Shown piece by piece: positions 21,365-33,000 of a stretch of DNA of 64,000 nt. The position numbers and the translations under genes were made by a program. The DNA is from Notospermus geniculatus. Lineage: Eukaryota; Nemertea; Pilidiophora; Heteronemertea; Lineidae. Within the stretch, counting starts at the first letter, position 1; each line of letters begins with the position of its first letter. The stretch is from assembly GCA_002633025.1 (NCBI GenBank), contig NMRB01000520.1, positions 106,401-170,400 on the forward strand, given 5' to 3'. Below the pieces are notes generated by a model. That model was not told where the DNA came from and did not search any database. It saw only the letters and a list, made by a program, of their open reading frames with translations.

Positions 21365-24300
21365 GTAAGTTGATCGACATTTTTGAATGTGGTACCTAAA
21401 ATCTCCACCTCAACCTCTATCATGGACTTCTAAGGCGGCCTCGGAAGCCAGTCGGCCATCTTGAACGAGCTCTGTATTCAGTTTACCGTCGACCGCAATA
21501 CGTCCAATGAGGCACGTTTCCACCAATTTCCCGCCGTGGTATGCGGCTAGTGGTGCGGTTTTCACAGGCATTTGGACAGATGACCCGCAAAATATTTGGC
21601 TAAAATGTCGAACAACTCTCCAAACTTTGTGAAAACCAAACCGCTCACCGCGGAGGAAACCGCTGTAAATGGAAACGGGCCTTTTGTAGCTGAGCTTCAT
21701 TCACAAGAAAATTGTTGACATCGTTTTTATTTCCGCAAAATGACGGAAATTGTCAGAATGCGAGTATTGTCAATACTACCGAATTCTCACGACATATCAT
21801 CGAGTGTTACATTCCAACATACCTTATTGACATTTTAATCAAAATACACAGACATTTCAATCAAATCAATTAACTGCCATTTGATAATCGTTTTGAAAAT
21901 TGACCTTAATCTGTGACATGAGGAGATGGACAGTTTCGAGTATTTGATATTCTATTGTCACACGTCAAATGTAAACGTGAACCTGCAGAAGTTCGTGTAG
22001 ATTGTGTACTTTTGTCATCTGAAGATGAAGTAACTCATGTCGCGGTAGAAATAATCAACACTGACTATGTCAATCATTTTGATTGACATCTTGAGCGCAA
22101 AGTCCGCTTGTACCTTTGGGGTTCATTCTAGACGGGTTAGTGACTCCACACTTGGTGATAAAATGTAGGCTACTGCTGTTGACGCCACAAACCAGTGCCG
22201 TAGCCAGCACAGGGACAGAGTGGGGGTACGTCACCGAGAAATTTCCATGTGGATTTTAGCCGCAAAATGGCAAAATATCGTCGCAAAATGGCTAAAAGAG
22301 GTGTCTTGCCACCNCACACCCAAAAGCTTACGGTCCTGAGTGTAGAACTGCGGGGTGGTAGTTGTTTTTTAGGTAAAACAGGGCTGGTGAACCATGTCGG
22401 TTGACCATAGATGATGACCCCTGCCTAAATTTGACGAGGATCTTTATGACCTTACCAGGTGTCGCCCCTTCAACGCCTTTGTATCATCCGCTGCAAATGG
22501 CGGCAATTTCAAAGGCAGATTTGGTATAAGCTATATTTTCCCCAGTAGGGGGAAGACATCGGTATGTGCAGGACACTCTCATTTTATCGTTGCCACAGCA
22601 GGGTTCCAAATGCACGCCAAGGAAACGAGGAGTCAAAATAGCGAGGACGAAATTAACCTTCAGTAAATGGTTTTATTGCAATGTTTACGGTCCTTCTTAC
22701 ATAAGATTGGTCGGAAAGAAATTAGTTCATGACCGTTAATGTGTGATTGCTAAAAGTGGGCGGTTTGCTCTTGAAAACTGATTAATAAGAAGCCGTATCG
22801 TGTACACAAACTACAAGCCTTGCCTTGCCAAAATCACACGAAGTTATTTCTCACCTAGATGAAATAAATTACGCCAACACCACACGCATTGGGTCTGGCC
22901 TGTTGTCAAAAAATTGAGCTGATAACGTCACTGAGGTGTAAATTAACTGTTCATACATTTCAAACTAATATTTGTTTGAAAAAAAGTGTCGTTGTCATCG
23001 ATGTTGGGCCTGAGGTGAACTTGTTACCATAAGCTTTGGACATTAATTTAGCCACTAGAAATTATGGTAAAGTGATGTTAATGTCCTACGAACTTTAACA
23101 TAACTTTAATTTGTCCAAGTATCGGTGAGAGGTCTGAGACGCCTACACCCTTCTACCAATCGGTGCAATCCATCCTTCACTAGGCCAAGGCCTAGGCCTA
23201 CACCCTTCTAACAAACTGTCAAATCCAGCCTTAGTTCTTACAGCTTAATGTATGCCAGTGCTCCAGTTGTTTTCCAAGGTTGTGATGAGACTGGGAAGCG
23301 GTCGGTATCCTTGTCAGTCAAAGTAGTGATAAAATTCCGCATATTTGAAATTTTCTGCCGGCAAAGCAAAGTTGTAGGGCCCGCATGCGACTCCCCGATG
23401 AAGAGGTTTATCACACGATTCTGTATACGTCAGGTGCTTTGAAGATGAGTACCTTCACCAAGTAAATAGTTTACACATCAGGTAAAACAAAAGTTGGTGG
23501 GCTGTGGTTAGGAATGTCGTTTACTAAATTTTTGGGTCAGAAAAAAATCATTTGTCATTGGACAAGTTGGAACATTCTCTCAGGTCGCCCTGAGGAAGAT
23601 CTTTTGCAATCAACACAACAGATGAGATATATCGAGGTTAATGGCCCGCCCTAGCAACGATGGCATCAGATAGATACATGCAGTTTTAGATTCAGTGATG
23701 CAATTGCTATACAGAATTCATTTATTAGATTATCATCTATTCCTACCATTCAACCATTTTGATACACTGAGTAAAGTAGGCCTACCATCTCTGTGTGCAT
23801 GGAAGTACACTTACATGTACATCGTATTAGTGTGCAGAATACGTGCATGGACCTGCCTACATTATATTTGCGAAATTCATTTCAATTTTTGTTAATTTTG
23901 ATTAATAAAAGCTTTCTGCAATATAGAATATCTAAAAGATAGAATTAAAAAATTTGGCATGTAGCCTTTAGAAACCATTTCTTCGGCAGTTCCTGGCTGA
24001 AGTTGACCTTGGGTGCATGACGATGTTCTGCATTCGCAGTTTATGTTGATGAGGTTAAATACCGAAGGTTATCTAGTTCAAAAAGTCCAAGTTCAGGTTA
24101 ATCTGGAGAAATCACATCTGTAACCATCACTACGAAAAACCACCATAAATCACGACTTGTCCCAAGTTCAGTTTTCTTTCCCTGTGGAATGCCTGAACGA
24201 AGTAAAACACCCTGCCCACCCTTGTTTCATCAATCAAAGTTATGATAACGTCACAGGTCTGGTTCCTAACATGATAAACCTTAGATAAAAACATATGGCG

Positions 24301-24422
24301 AAATTAACAAAATGCACATATGTTTGACGAACCATCTTCGTCTTCGTTGAGAAGGTATAGATAAGAAGAAAGGAATGGTTGATTCCTGGGAACTAGGCCC
24401 CCTTCCAAGTTCTTTCTCCTAG

Positions 24423-24507
24423 CCAGGTTCCCTGATCTGCCGTATCATGGCGCTGACTGATTCGCTCGCAAATCAGTCAGCGCCACGATACGGCAGGCCT
24501 GGAACCA
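24423..24507. repeat. Foldback element AGGTTCC...GGAACC
   Basis: Arms of about 38 bp (CTGCCGTATCATGGCGCTGA, then CTGATT, and its complement ending CGATACGGCAG) surround a short CGCTCGC loop. MITE-like. Confidence 0.75.
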
Positions 24508-26077
24508 GACTATCGTTCTCCAGACTCAAAGTATGTCCTCTAACAAAACAAAATGTATTAATGCTTGAGAAACCAACCTCGACATCGACAAGGTAGAAGA
24601 AAGAGAGGAACGGTTAGTTTCTGTAACTAGCTGCCCCTCCATATCTTCTCTTCTCCAATCAAACTGTGACCTCTCATAAGAGGGCGTGAATTAATAACAG
24701 GTTTCTAAGGTATCCTCTCATAAGAACTCTGTATTAAATGTATATTAAATCAAATTTTGATTCAATGAGTGCCGAGTTTTGTTTTACGTCACTTTTCCAA
24801 TAAAAGGGCGTCATTATTGCTTTTATTTTAATACTTCGTTACTTCACTGGGAATCTATGGAAAATTCTGGCTAAGAACATTTACCAATAGGTTGGTACAA
24901 GTGTTTGTGAGGGTGCCTTATCTGAGTGATTGATGATGTGTAACTCAAACACCAGGTTCTATGTATCTGTCAGGTGAACAGGATATTAGGGAGTTTTAGA
25001 TTCATTCGTACGTACGCGAACGACCTCACCCTGAATTTACCGATCTTCGAAGATTTGTTTCTGATCAGTTTGAGGAATAATACGGATTAGATTGGGAATT
25101 GTTCTAGCAATTTCTCGGAGTAAAACACCACACCAGCTTTGCTGGGTATAACGCCCGCCCTGATTGGCTTAGCCGATCATACGTACTGACATTCAACCAA
25201 TCGGTGGATTTCTTAGATGTTATTGGTCAAGTGTTACAGTCTTGTCCTCCACAAACTCTGGGGCAAGACATTGGGAGGGAGGGAGGGAAAAAACAAATAT
25301 CCGACTTAAAGTGAAAGCATTTTAACCAGGAAGTCATTAATAATTTACTGGATTACGTTGCTCAGCACAAAGGCAGTAGACACCTTAAGACAGGTTCGTC
25401 TGCAAGTGTTTTGTGGAAATCTCGTCCCCTGGAGGACTTTGAATATACCTCATAGTGCTTTTCTCGAAAATACGCCACACTGGAATCGAGATTGTGGTTA
25501 TCATTTTCTCCACAAGTCTGTTGCTCATCAGCCGCAGAAAGAATCCAACGCTGGCATATCGATAGGCCGGAGTACTTTACATGCCAACAACGATCATATA
25601 ACGCCACATGCTGGGCGAATTTGTTCTTGGGAAACCCAAGTAGATTGTTATCCTCTGTGTTAATAACTTGTAACGTCTCAAAACCACCCAGACAAGGCGT
25701 TATTTGTCGTGTTNCAAAGCCATCGATGGTTGTGACTTGATGTGTTGTGGTCGTGGGTTCAAGACCAAAAAGCGAACGGTGATAGAGCGTTGCCATTGTA
25801 AATTCTACTGGTGTTGTTATGTGAAGTGTAAGGAATGCCGGAAGGAAGTTGAGGAGCATGAGTGTAATTGATGGCCTGGGCCATACGCTGCCAAAACCAG
25901 CACAAAAAGACGCCATCAGATTTTTTTTACATCAGGGAGAAACTGACTATCGTGCCATCAACTATTGGAACCATACAGTATTGCTTTTGACGGTTTGAGA
26001 AATGGGAGATTGGCGAAATGTCGTACTTCGTGTTAGTGCCGTCTGTTCTTGTGCATAGGTGTGAGGTTGCGTCCAAG

Positions 26078-26302
26078 ATGGCACCCACGAACCTCAGTTA
26101 TGCAGTATTCGCCAAAAGAAGAAAAAGTGGTGCTCCGGCGTGGGAAAGAGACAATTGTGGCGACGATGGAATGGACATTGTTCTTTTAGCCACGGTGATT
26201 GTGACGTACGTTTATGTACATTGTACATACATAATGTATATCGAACTGATATGTGCTCCAAGTTTAATGGACGCCTATGCAGACGCGCATTGCCATATGT
26301 AA
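26078..26302 (+). CDS. Small ORF with YY1-like start, doubtful
   Basis: CCAAGATGGCACC opens a 74-codon ORF reading MAPTNLSYAVFAKRRKSGAP, then an acidic patch and a hydrophobic run (MDIVLLATVIVTYVYVH) resembling a membrane segment. It could instead be a first exon ending at a GTACGT near 26210. No homologue was recognised and it ends close to a MITE. Confidence 0.2.
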   Translation: MAPTNLSYAVFAKRRKSGAPAWERDNCGDDGMDIVLLATVIVTYVYVHCTYIMYIELICAPSLMDAYADAHCHM

Positions 26303-26331
26303 GTTTTGAGGAAAATTTTTCCCGAAATTTG

Positions 26332-26502
26332 TATAGAGGCTATGCACGTGACGTCATCAGCGAGGTGACGCCATGTTGGATGGAACGTTGTGACATGCTG
26401 ACGCAGTGCATCTGACCACGTGCTCCGTCCATTTTCCATCCAACACGTGGCGTCATACCCATTGATGACGTCATTTGATGACGTCAGTGCATAGCCTCTA
26501 TA
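26332..26502. repeat. CRE-bearing foldback MITE, TATAGAGGCTATGCAC termini
   Basis: The termini TATAGAGGCTATGCAC and GTGCATAGCCTCTATA are perfect inverted repeats. Inner arms include TCCATCCAACA and complement. It contains three exact TGACGTCA octamers. A related element is at 53211-53423. Confidence 0.75.
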
Positions 26503-27551
26503 TATAGATTGATGAATAATGTTTTATGTGCAGATTTGTCCTAACGTCCAATGAAAGTGCTCGATTTTGTGTATAAAAGGAAAGCCACCACGAGAGAGCT
26601 TTCATCAGGGTTCACTCCTGTCTAGCCTTGTGTCCCCTGTCACCGTTAGATGTCGCGTCATCAACGCCGAAGGCATAGCGGTTGCCAAGGGAACCAAGTC
26701 GGTCGCTATGACGGTCGCCAAGGGAACCAAGTCTCTGCTCTCGTCGCCAAGGTGACGCGAGAAGGTAACTGATGATACAGTGGGCGTAAAAGGACAAAAA
26801 CATTATCAGTAATAGAAATAAACAGGTGGACAAAATTATTTACTATGATTTGTAATCAATTACTGCAATGATCGATTTAATGTACAGAGTTTGTAATATA
26901 CTTCTTCCAAAGGTTAGCACGTGTAGATAAAATAGAGCAATTACGTAAATATACTACTGCGTCGCCTCGTTTTTTTTGGTTGAACTGTACCCTGTTGCAA
27001 CCAAATACGAGCATTGACTAGAACATAAAGTCGCTCGACCTCCCTCCCTGTCAAGTTGGCGAATTCACGCGGGTTGTCGGTACCGGTAGTTGCCAGGCGA
27101 CACTAGATCACAAGCAATCTCGCGTGACACGAGAAGACAAAATAATGATGATACACCGCGGACGTAATGATAAATAGTTTCCAATGATTTAATCTGGGAT
27201 GTGATATTTTGACTCATTTGTAAAACCAGGAGTACCCGAATTTAGTGATAAATGCCGCAAAGATCGTCGGCATGTCTCTAAGGAACTATGACCCAGAAAC
27301 GACCAACCCAAAGCGGAAGTGACGAGATACGCTGAAGTGCATTTCCGATAAACGGTGTACGTGACTGTAGGGAGACACTAATTTGACACGGGGTAAAATG
27401 ACTTTTGTAAATGAAAATTCAATCTTTGTTCTTACAATACTCGTCGGAAATGTTAGGGTTTTTACAGCAAATATAGCGAAAACAGGCCGTAGACAAGTAC
27501 TGAACAGTGAATCAATGGTGCCGCCATCTCTTGTCGCGTACTGAAGCTAAG

Positions 27552-27701
27552 GCCAGGTGCACACGGACGGCAAAACTCAATGCGTTAGGGGTGTTTTTAA
27601 AGTTGACTGACCCAACGCTGTCGACTCGTCATTCAGCCGGGTCAGTCGATTTCATAAAACACCCCTACCGCATTGAGTTTTGCCGCAAATGTGCGCCTGG
27701 C
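27552..27701. repeat. Foldback MITE, GCCAGGTGCACA termini
   Basis: The arms run GCCAGGTGCACACGGACGGC, AAAACTCAATGCG, AGGGGTGTTTT and return as the reverse complement ending TTTTGCCGCAAATGTGCGCC. An internal pair, TGACTGACCC and GGGTCAGTC, is also present. It lies just 3' of the kelch gene. Confidence 0.8.
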
Positions 27702-27739
27702 TAATAATAAGAGATCACTCCAGACAATTTCTTTTAGTT

Positions 27740-29414
27740 TTATACGTTTCCCACTTCGCGAACGTATTTCACGTTAACGCGAGCAACACCATACCCATGA
27801 CAGTTCGGATACATCACGGATCTTGGTATTTTCGTCCAATCATCTGTCGCCACGTCATAGGTCCAGACATCAGCCCTGTTGATCGTCCTCGGCGCATGCG
27901 TGGTCCGAGACATATGGGTCTGCTGCCCTCCACAGACGTACAATCTCCCATCCAATGTAACAACGGCGGGAAGCTTTCGATCTTCAGGTAAGTCTTTCAG
28001 GAAACGCCATTTATTTGTGACAGGGTTGTAAGCTTCGACTGACATCAGTTCCGTTTTTACCGCCGACCTGCCGCAGACGACCACGACCTCTTCTCCAACG
28101 ACAGCAATTCCGAATTCCGTTCGTGGGACAAGCATGTTCTGTAAGAGCGTCCACGAATCTGTTTCGAAATTGTATTGAAAATTCACATTTTGGACATCGT
28201 CGGTGTCAGTTTGACCGCCAAGGACAAATACAGACTCTCGCCACGTGGCGGCGCTGTGATGGTAGAGCGCAAACGGCATAGGGGTAACTGCAGACCAATT
28301 ATTTTGCTCCGCATCATAATATTCAACCAATGACATTGGCGTTCCACCCGGGAAAGTTGCCTTACCTCCAATGGCAACGATATCATCGCCTCGTGCAACT
28401 GCTGCGAACGCACAGCGTGGCGAAATCATTCTTTGACATCTTTCCCATGTTTTCGTTTCCGGTTCGTACCTCATGACATCACAGAATGCAGGCGCCGCGT
28501 CTTCGAAATGATAATCTGAATAGAATATCCCACCGATGAAATAGATGGCGTTCTGCTCCGTCACAACCAGCTGATGATTGTCGATCTTGTATTTGTGGTC
28601 AAAAGTTGGATTTGGTTGAAGCCCGACGTAGGACTTGGTCGATGCAGGGTCAAAACAGGTGAAAGATCTACAGCTCGGCAGCAGACCACCACCAACAAAT
28701 ACGATCATATTCTTAGCGTACATTCCCAGCCGTCGATTAGCATTAATTTGAAAATCTTTGGCTAGATCTAGGTCAAGGTCACGGTCAAGGTTATTTGACG
28801 ATGACTGGGTAGATTTGTAGAGTTTGGCAACAGACAACATCCCACTAAGAAACGGGTTCTTATCTATCAACGGATGTTTAGAAATAACGTCTGCTATGTA
28901 TTCATCCGCAACGTGCACAAACCGCACTACTTCCATGAATTTGACAAGGTATTTTTCACGTTCTTCCAAACTGTGGTTAATCCATTTCATCACCGCTTCG
29001 AACACGTACTCCTCCCTTTCAATGTCAAGGTCATCATCTCTGATTATATCAAACAAACATGGCTCCGAGAGTTTGCATAATTGCTCAGTCAGCGCCATCT
29101 TTCTGAAGTTTTTCATGATGAAGTTTTTCGCGGCCTCTCTAAGAACGGTGCAGCCGTGAAACTCTCCGAAGATAAAGACATCAATGCAATTGGACAAATC
29201 TATGTATTTCTTCATGTAATTTTCACACAGGTTTCGGAGATCTAACATCTGAAATATCCCGGATGTGATGATGAGGTTTTGGACGTTGTCATGATTGATG
29301 CTGATCCGTCCGAAGTAGCAAAATTTGATGACGTCACCCACAGAAGCGGGGTCAAGGTCATGTAGTGGTATCACGGTGCTGTACGCCTCCGCCATATTTG
29401 CCAGAAACATCGCC
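27740..29414 (-). CDS. Kelch-like protein, BACK plus Kelch exon (BTB half missing)
   Basis: This is a KLHL-family adaptor, expected to bridge Cullin-3 to substrates. The terminal coding exon begins after an acceptor TTGTTCCAG in phase 2. It completes a typical (F/R)AMF end of the first BTB half, and is followed by the second BTB half (about residues 1-48, ...VIKFCYFGRISINHDNV). A BACK domain follows (about 50-190, with LCKLSEPCLFDIIRDDDL and AVMKWINHS). A Kelch propeller occupies about 225-550: the GG pairs are visible in MIVFVGGGLLP, AIYFIGGIF, IVAIGGKA, VFVLGGQT and LYVCGGQQT, with downstream W residues. It stops at TAA (27740-27742). The upstream BTB exon was not found, either 5' before the ankyrin gene or beyond it. 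The exact KLHL subfamily is not assignable by eye. One blade has VVCGRS in place of the usual GG. Confidence 0.88.
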
Positions 29415-30015
29415 CTGGAACAATAGATTCTATAGTAAGTTGGACGTTATATATAAACGCTCTGGGAAAGATTAAAATCGTTGTAATTCTAAGAAATTGG
29501 TTAAGGAATGAAATCTCACTGGCGTTTCAGCGTTCCGCAGCAGTCGATATGACCGCTCCAACCACGTCGTCCACAAAGAGAGGTCTACCTTTACTCGTGC
29601 CCGTTGTCATTTCGGGGTAAATCGAACCTCTCTTTCATCAAACCGAGTTCTCTGCCCCTAAACCGACCTACCACAAACTAAAATTGTCATTCAAACAACT
29701 GACGAATGCCCCATAACCTACCATATGGTGATGCATTCCACATCACGCTCGTATCTGTGCTTGATCGTACATTTTCAATTCTTCAATAAACAATTCGAAA
29801 AAACTGACTTTAGATCGTTTAATTCTTTATTTCGTCACAGGCGAGATTCCAGAAAGGTTTCTTCTTTGGTATTCTTTCTGGAAGGTTGTGACACTACATT
29901 GGTGTTTGAAATGTGGTGTCAAAACTTTCCAGAAGCGTCACCAAAAAGAACACTTTTACTACCGGTATCTAAAGTGTTAATTACAAATCACTTTTTTCTC
30001 ATAAATAGAGGACGG

Positions 30016-33000
30016 TTACAACACAGCACATCCCCAGTCCGCGTTTCCACAGCCCAATCTTCTCCTCCGTGTAGGCCCACCTCCGTCAGACGACATCTCA
30101 ACTTTTTCATCTCCATCATTCGACATGAATCCTGATGTGAACTCGTCATTTGAGACCATCACGAAGCCCTCTTCTGTCATTTCATTAGAAAAGTCTTGCG
30201 ACACTCGGTTTGAAAAATTGGGGACATTACTTTCGTCACGACTCCTATCAATCCCCAAAGTATGTAAACAATTCATGACCTCTTCACTCTTCGCTACATC
30301 GACCAAGGTTCCAACTTCGACTCGAGTCAGTTCCGAATTTATCCCCTCCTTCGCTGACGTTGACTGGAGAGTGTACGAACGAATCAAATGCTTGCAGTTG
30401 ACGTCAGCGCCTTTTTCGGCGAGATATCTGATCATCTCGATATCTCCTGATTCTACCGCGATGTACAAAGCAGTCACGTTTGCTGTCCTTGTGAATGTGG
30501 ATTTTCCCCCGAATTCAGCTGACAACTTCACCGCTTCCAATGAACCAAGGCCTACTGCATCATCAAGTGGGGATATGTTCATGCTGCATGATGCATTCAG
30601 ATCAGCTCCCAGACAATAGATATACTTCGCCACATCAACTCTGCCATGACCAGTAGCCATGTGGATGGGCCTAAAATCTTCCACGCGGCCTAGGCTGACG
30701 TCAGCACCTGCCTTCAGGAGAGTCTGCAACGTTCGGCTTGACTTTCGTACTGCATCGTGTAAGGCTGACACGCCCGTACTGCAGCCCATGTTGACATCAA
30801 CGCCACCTTTCGTTAAGGATCGAATGAGCCGTAATGACGCCCATTTCATTTCCTCTTTTGCAGAAATCTTCTCTAAGAGCAGATGAAGAACGTTGTACTT
30901 TTCTCCTCTTTGAGCATTTAAATCTGCTCCGAGATTGACCAGCACAGCTGCCATGTTGGAATCACCGCGCGCAACCGCATCATGAAGTGCTGTCACCTTG
31001 TGGTCATAAGTTGCATTAACATCAGCTCCAAGACATAACAACGTCCTCACCATTTCTGATTTCACCTTATCAACCGCCTGATACAGAACTGTGACTCCCT
31101 GCAACAAGCGGCAGTCGTTTATATCAGCACCGTTCCCGACAATATATTCCACCATTTTGGAGTGGCCTCTTTTGATTGCATCAAGCAAGAGCGGCACACA
31201 GAGATCAAAACGCAAATTCACGTCAGCGCCGCATCTGATCAAATTACCCAAAACGTCCGGGCGATCTCTCGCTATCGCTAAACTCAAAGCAGTAATCTCC
31301 ATTCTTGGAACGGCCAAGTCGGCGCCATATTTCATCAAAATCTCCATCAATTTCAAATCCTGCATTGCGACCGCTTGGTGGACGGCTGCACAGCTGCCAA
31401 GAGTCGTATTCATGTCCACTCCGATTTTCGCCAGACTTTCAAACAAATCTCTGTCGTCTATCTTCATCAGAAGTGCATGCAGAGCCAGTGAGACATTGCT
31501 GTACATCTTCGCATCCACATTAGCTTTGTATTTCAAGAGCGTCTCAGTAATTTCGTTTCGCCTCAGGGCTATAGCGTCATGCAGGGCGTTCACCTGACTG
31601 TATGAACAGTTCACGTCTGCTCCGAGGCCGACGAGATACTCCAGTATCGCCATCTGCTTTCTGTCCAAGGCAAGAGAAAGCGGAGATACGCCGGAAAACC
31701 TCATGTTGTCGACTTTCATTCCAAGTTCACATAGCACCTCTACTGCCTTATGGTTCTGAAGTCGAACTGCTGTGTGCAGTGCAGTCACACCTCGACTAAA
31801 TGTCGAATTCAAATTCGCACCAGCTTGAATCAAAGTTTCAATTATTTCCTTCTTCAATGGAAGATCGTCCACAGAATCCAACATGGCGGCATTTGAGAGA
31901 CCAAGAATGGCGTCATGTAGTGACGTCAGACCTTCTAGACATTGGCATGCTTCGTCTGGGTCGTCTGCTGCTCCGAAAAGAGCCCGAGCAATGCATTCAC
32001 CATCCCCGGGTGAAAATTTGTCAACATTGAGCTGAAAGACGTTATATTCTTCGATTCTTGTGGCATTTAGGTCTGACCCCAACTTGAAGTCGGTCAGAAG
32101 TCTCACCATTTTTATATCGTCACGAGACACTGCTTCATGTAATGCCGTCATTCCGTGGTTGAATTTGATGTCAACCTTTGCTCCGAGTTGCAGCAATATG
32201 TCAACGATTGTATATTTCTGTTTGTCAACAGCTTGGTAAAGTGCGTTCACTCCTTGGAGAAGACGACAATCATTGATGTCTGCTCCATGGACGAGTAGCG
32301 TCTTCACAATTTCGAGATCACTTTGTCTTACAGCGAGAATCAAAGGAGGTATGCAAAGATCAAATTTATGGTTCACATCGGCGCCACAATCGACCAAAGA
32401 TTTAATCAAATTCGTGTCATTTCGACTGAGAGCCAATCCAAGTGCGGTCATGCCCATCTCCGGGGCTGCAACGTCTGCGCCATTTTGAATTAGAGTGTTC
32501 AGGGTGTCAAGGTCATTTGATGCAATTGCTGAATGAATCGCTGTTCCACTACCGAGCGTTGCGTCGAAATTTGCGCCAGACTTTGCAAGGGACTCAAACA
32601 CCTCATCGTCTGCAACTTTCGAAAGAAGGGCGTGTAAAACTGGCGTCACCCGTTCGTATTTCCTTGCATTCACATTGGCGCCGTATTTCACAAGGACGTC
32701 GACGAGTTCTGCTCGCCCTAACCTGACAGCATCATGCAGTATCGTCATTTGGCAATAGGTAACGTTAGCATCGGCTCCAAGTTCAAGCAAACGGTTCATC
32801 ACAAGCAGTTCACTCCTATCTATGGCTATCGACAGCGCGGTCAGGCCGGCGAACCTCACGTTATTCACGTTTACTCCTAACTGGAGGAGGACGTCAATTG
32901 CCGGTGTAACTTGAAGATATACGGCCCTCTGTAAAGAACTAACGTCCCGGTCAAATGTAGCGTTTAGATCAGATCCCAAGCAATGCAAACATTCTACAGT

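Larger units (their letters stand above)
21365..27739. other. Stretch downstream of the second Wnt4 exon
   Basis: No Wnt C-terminal exon or other family-like coding sequence was recognised on either strand. The stretch holds two N characters (22314, 25714), several foldback elements, and a tract at about 22190-22320 resembling other repeat tails in the window. CCAATCAG-type boxes occur near 25197. Confidence 0.5.

Noticed and set aside
27463-27526. Minus-strand MAAPLIHCSVLVYGLFSLYLL, signal-peptide-like
   Set aside because: It ends at TAA or a weak GTAAAA donor and has no continuation; could be chance from an AT-rich region.
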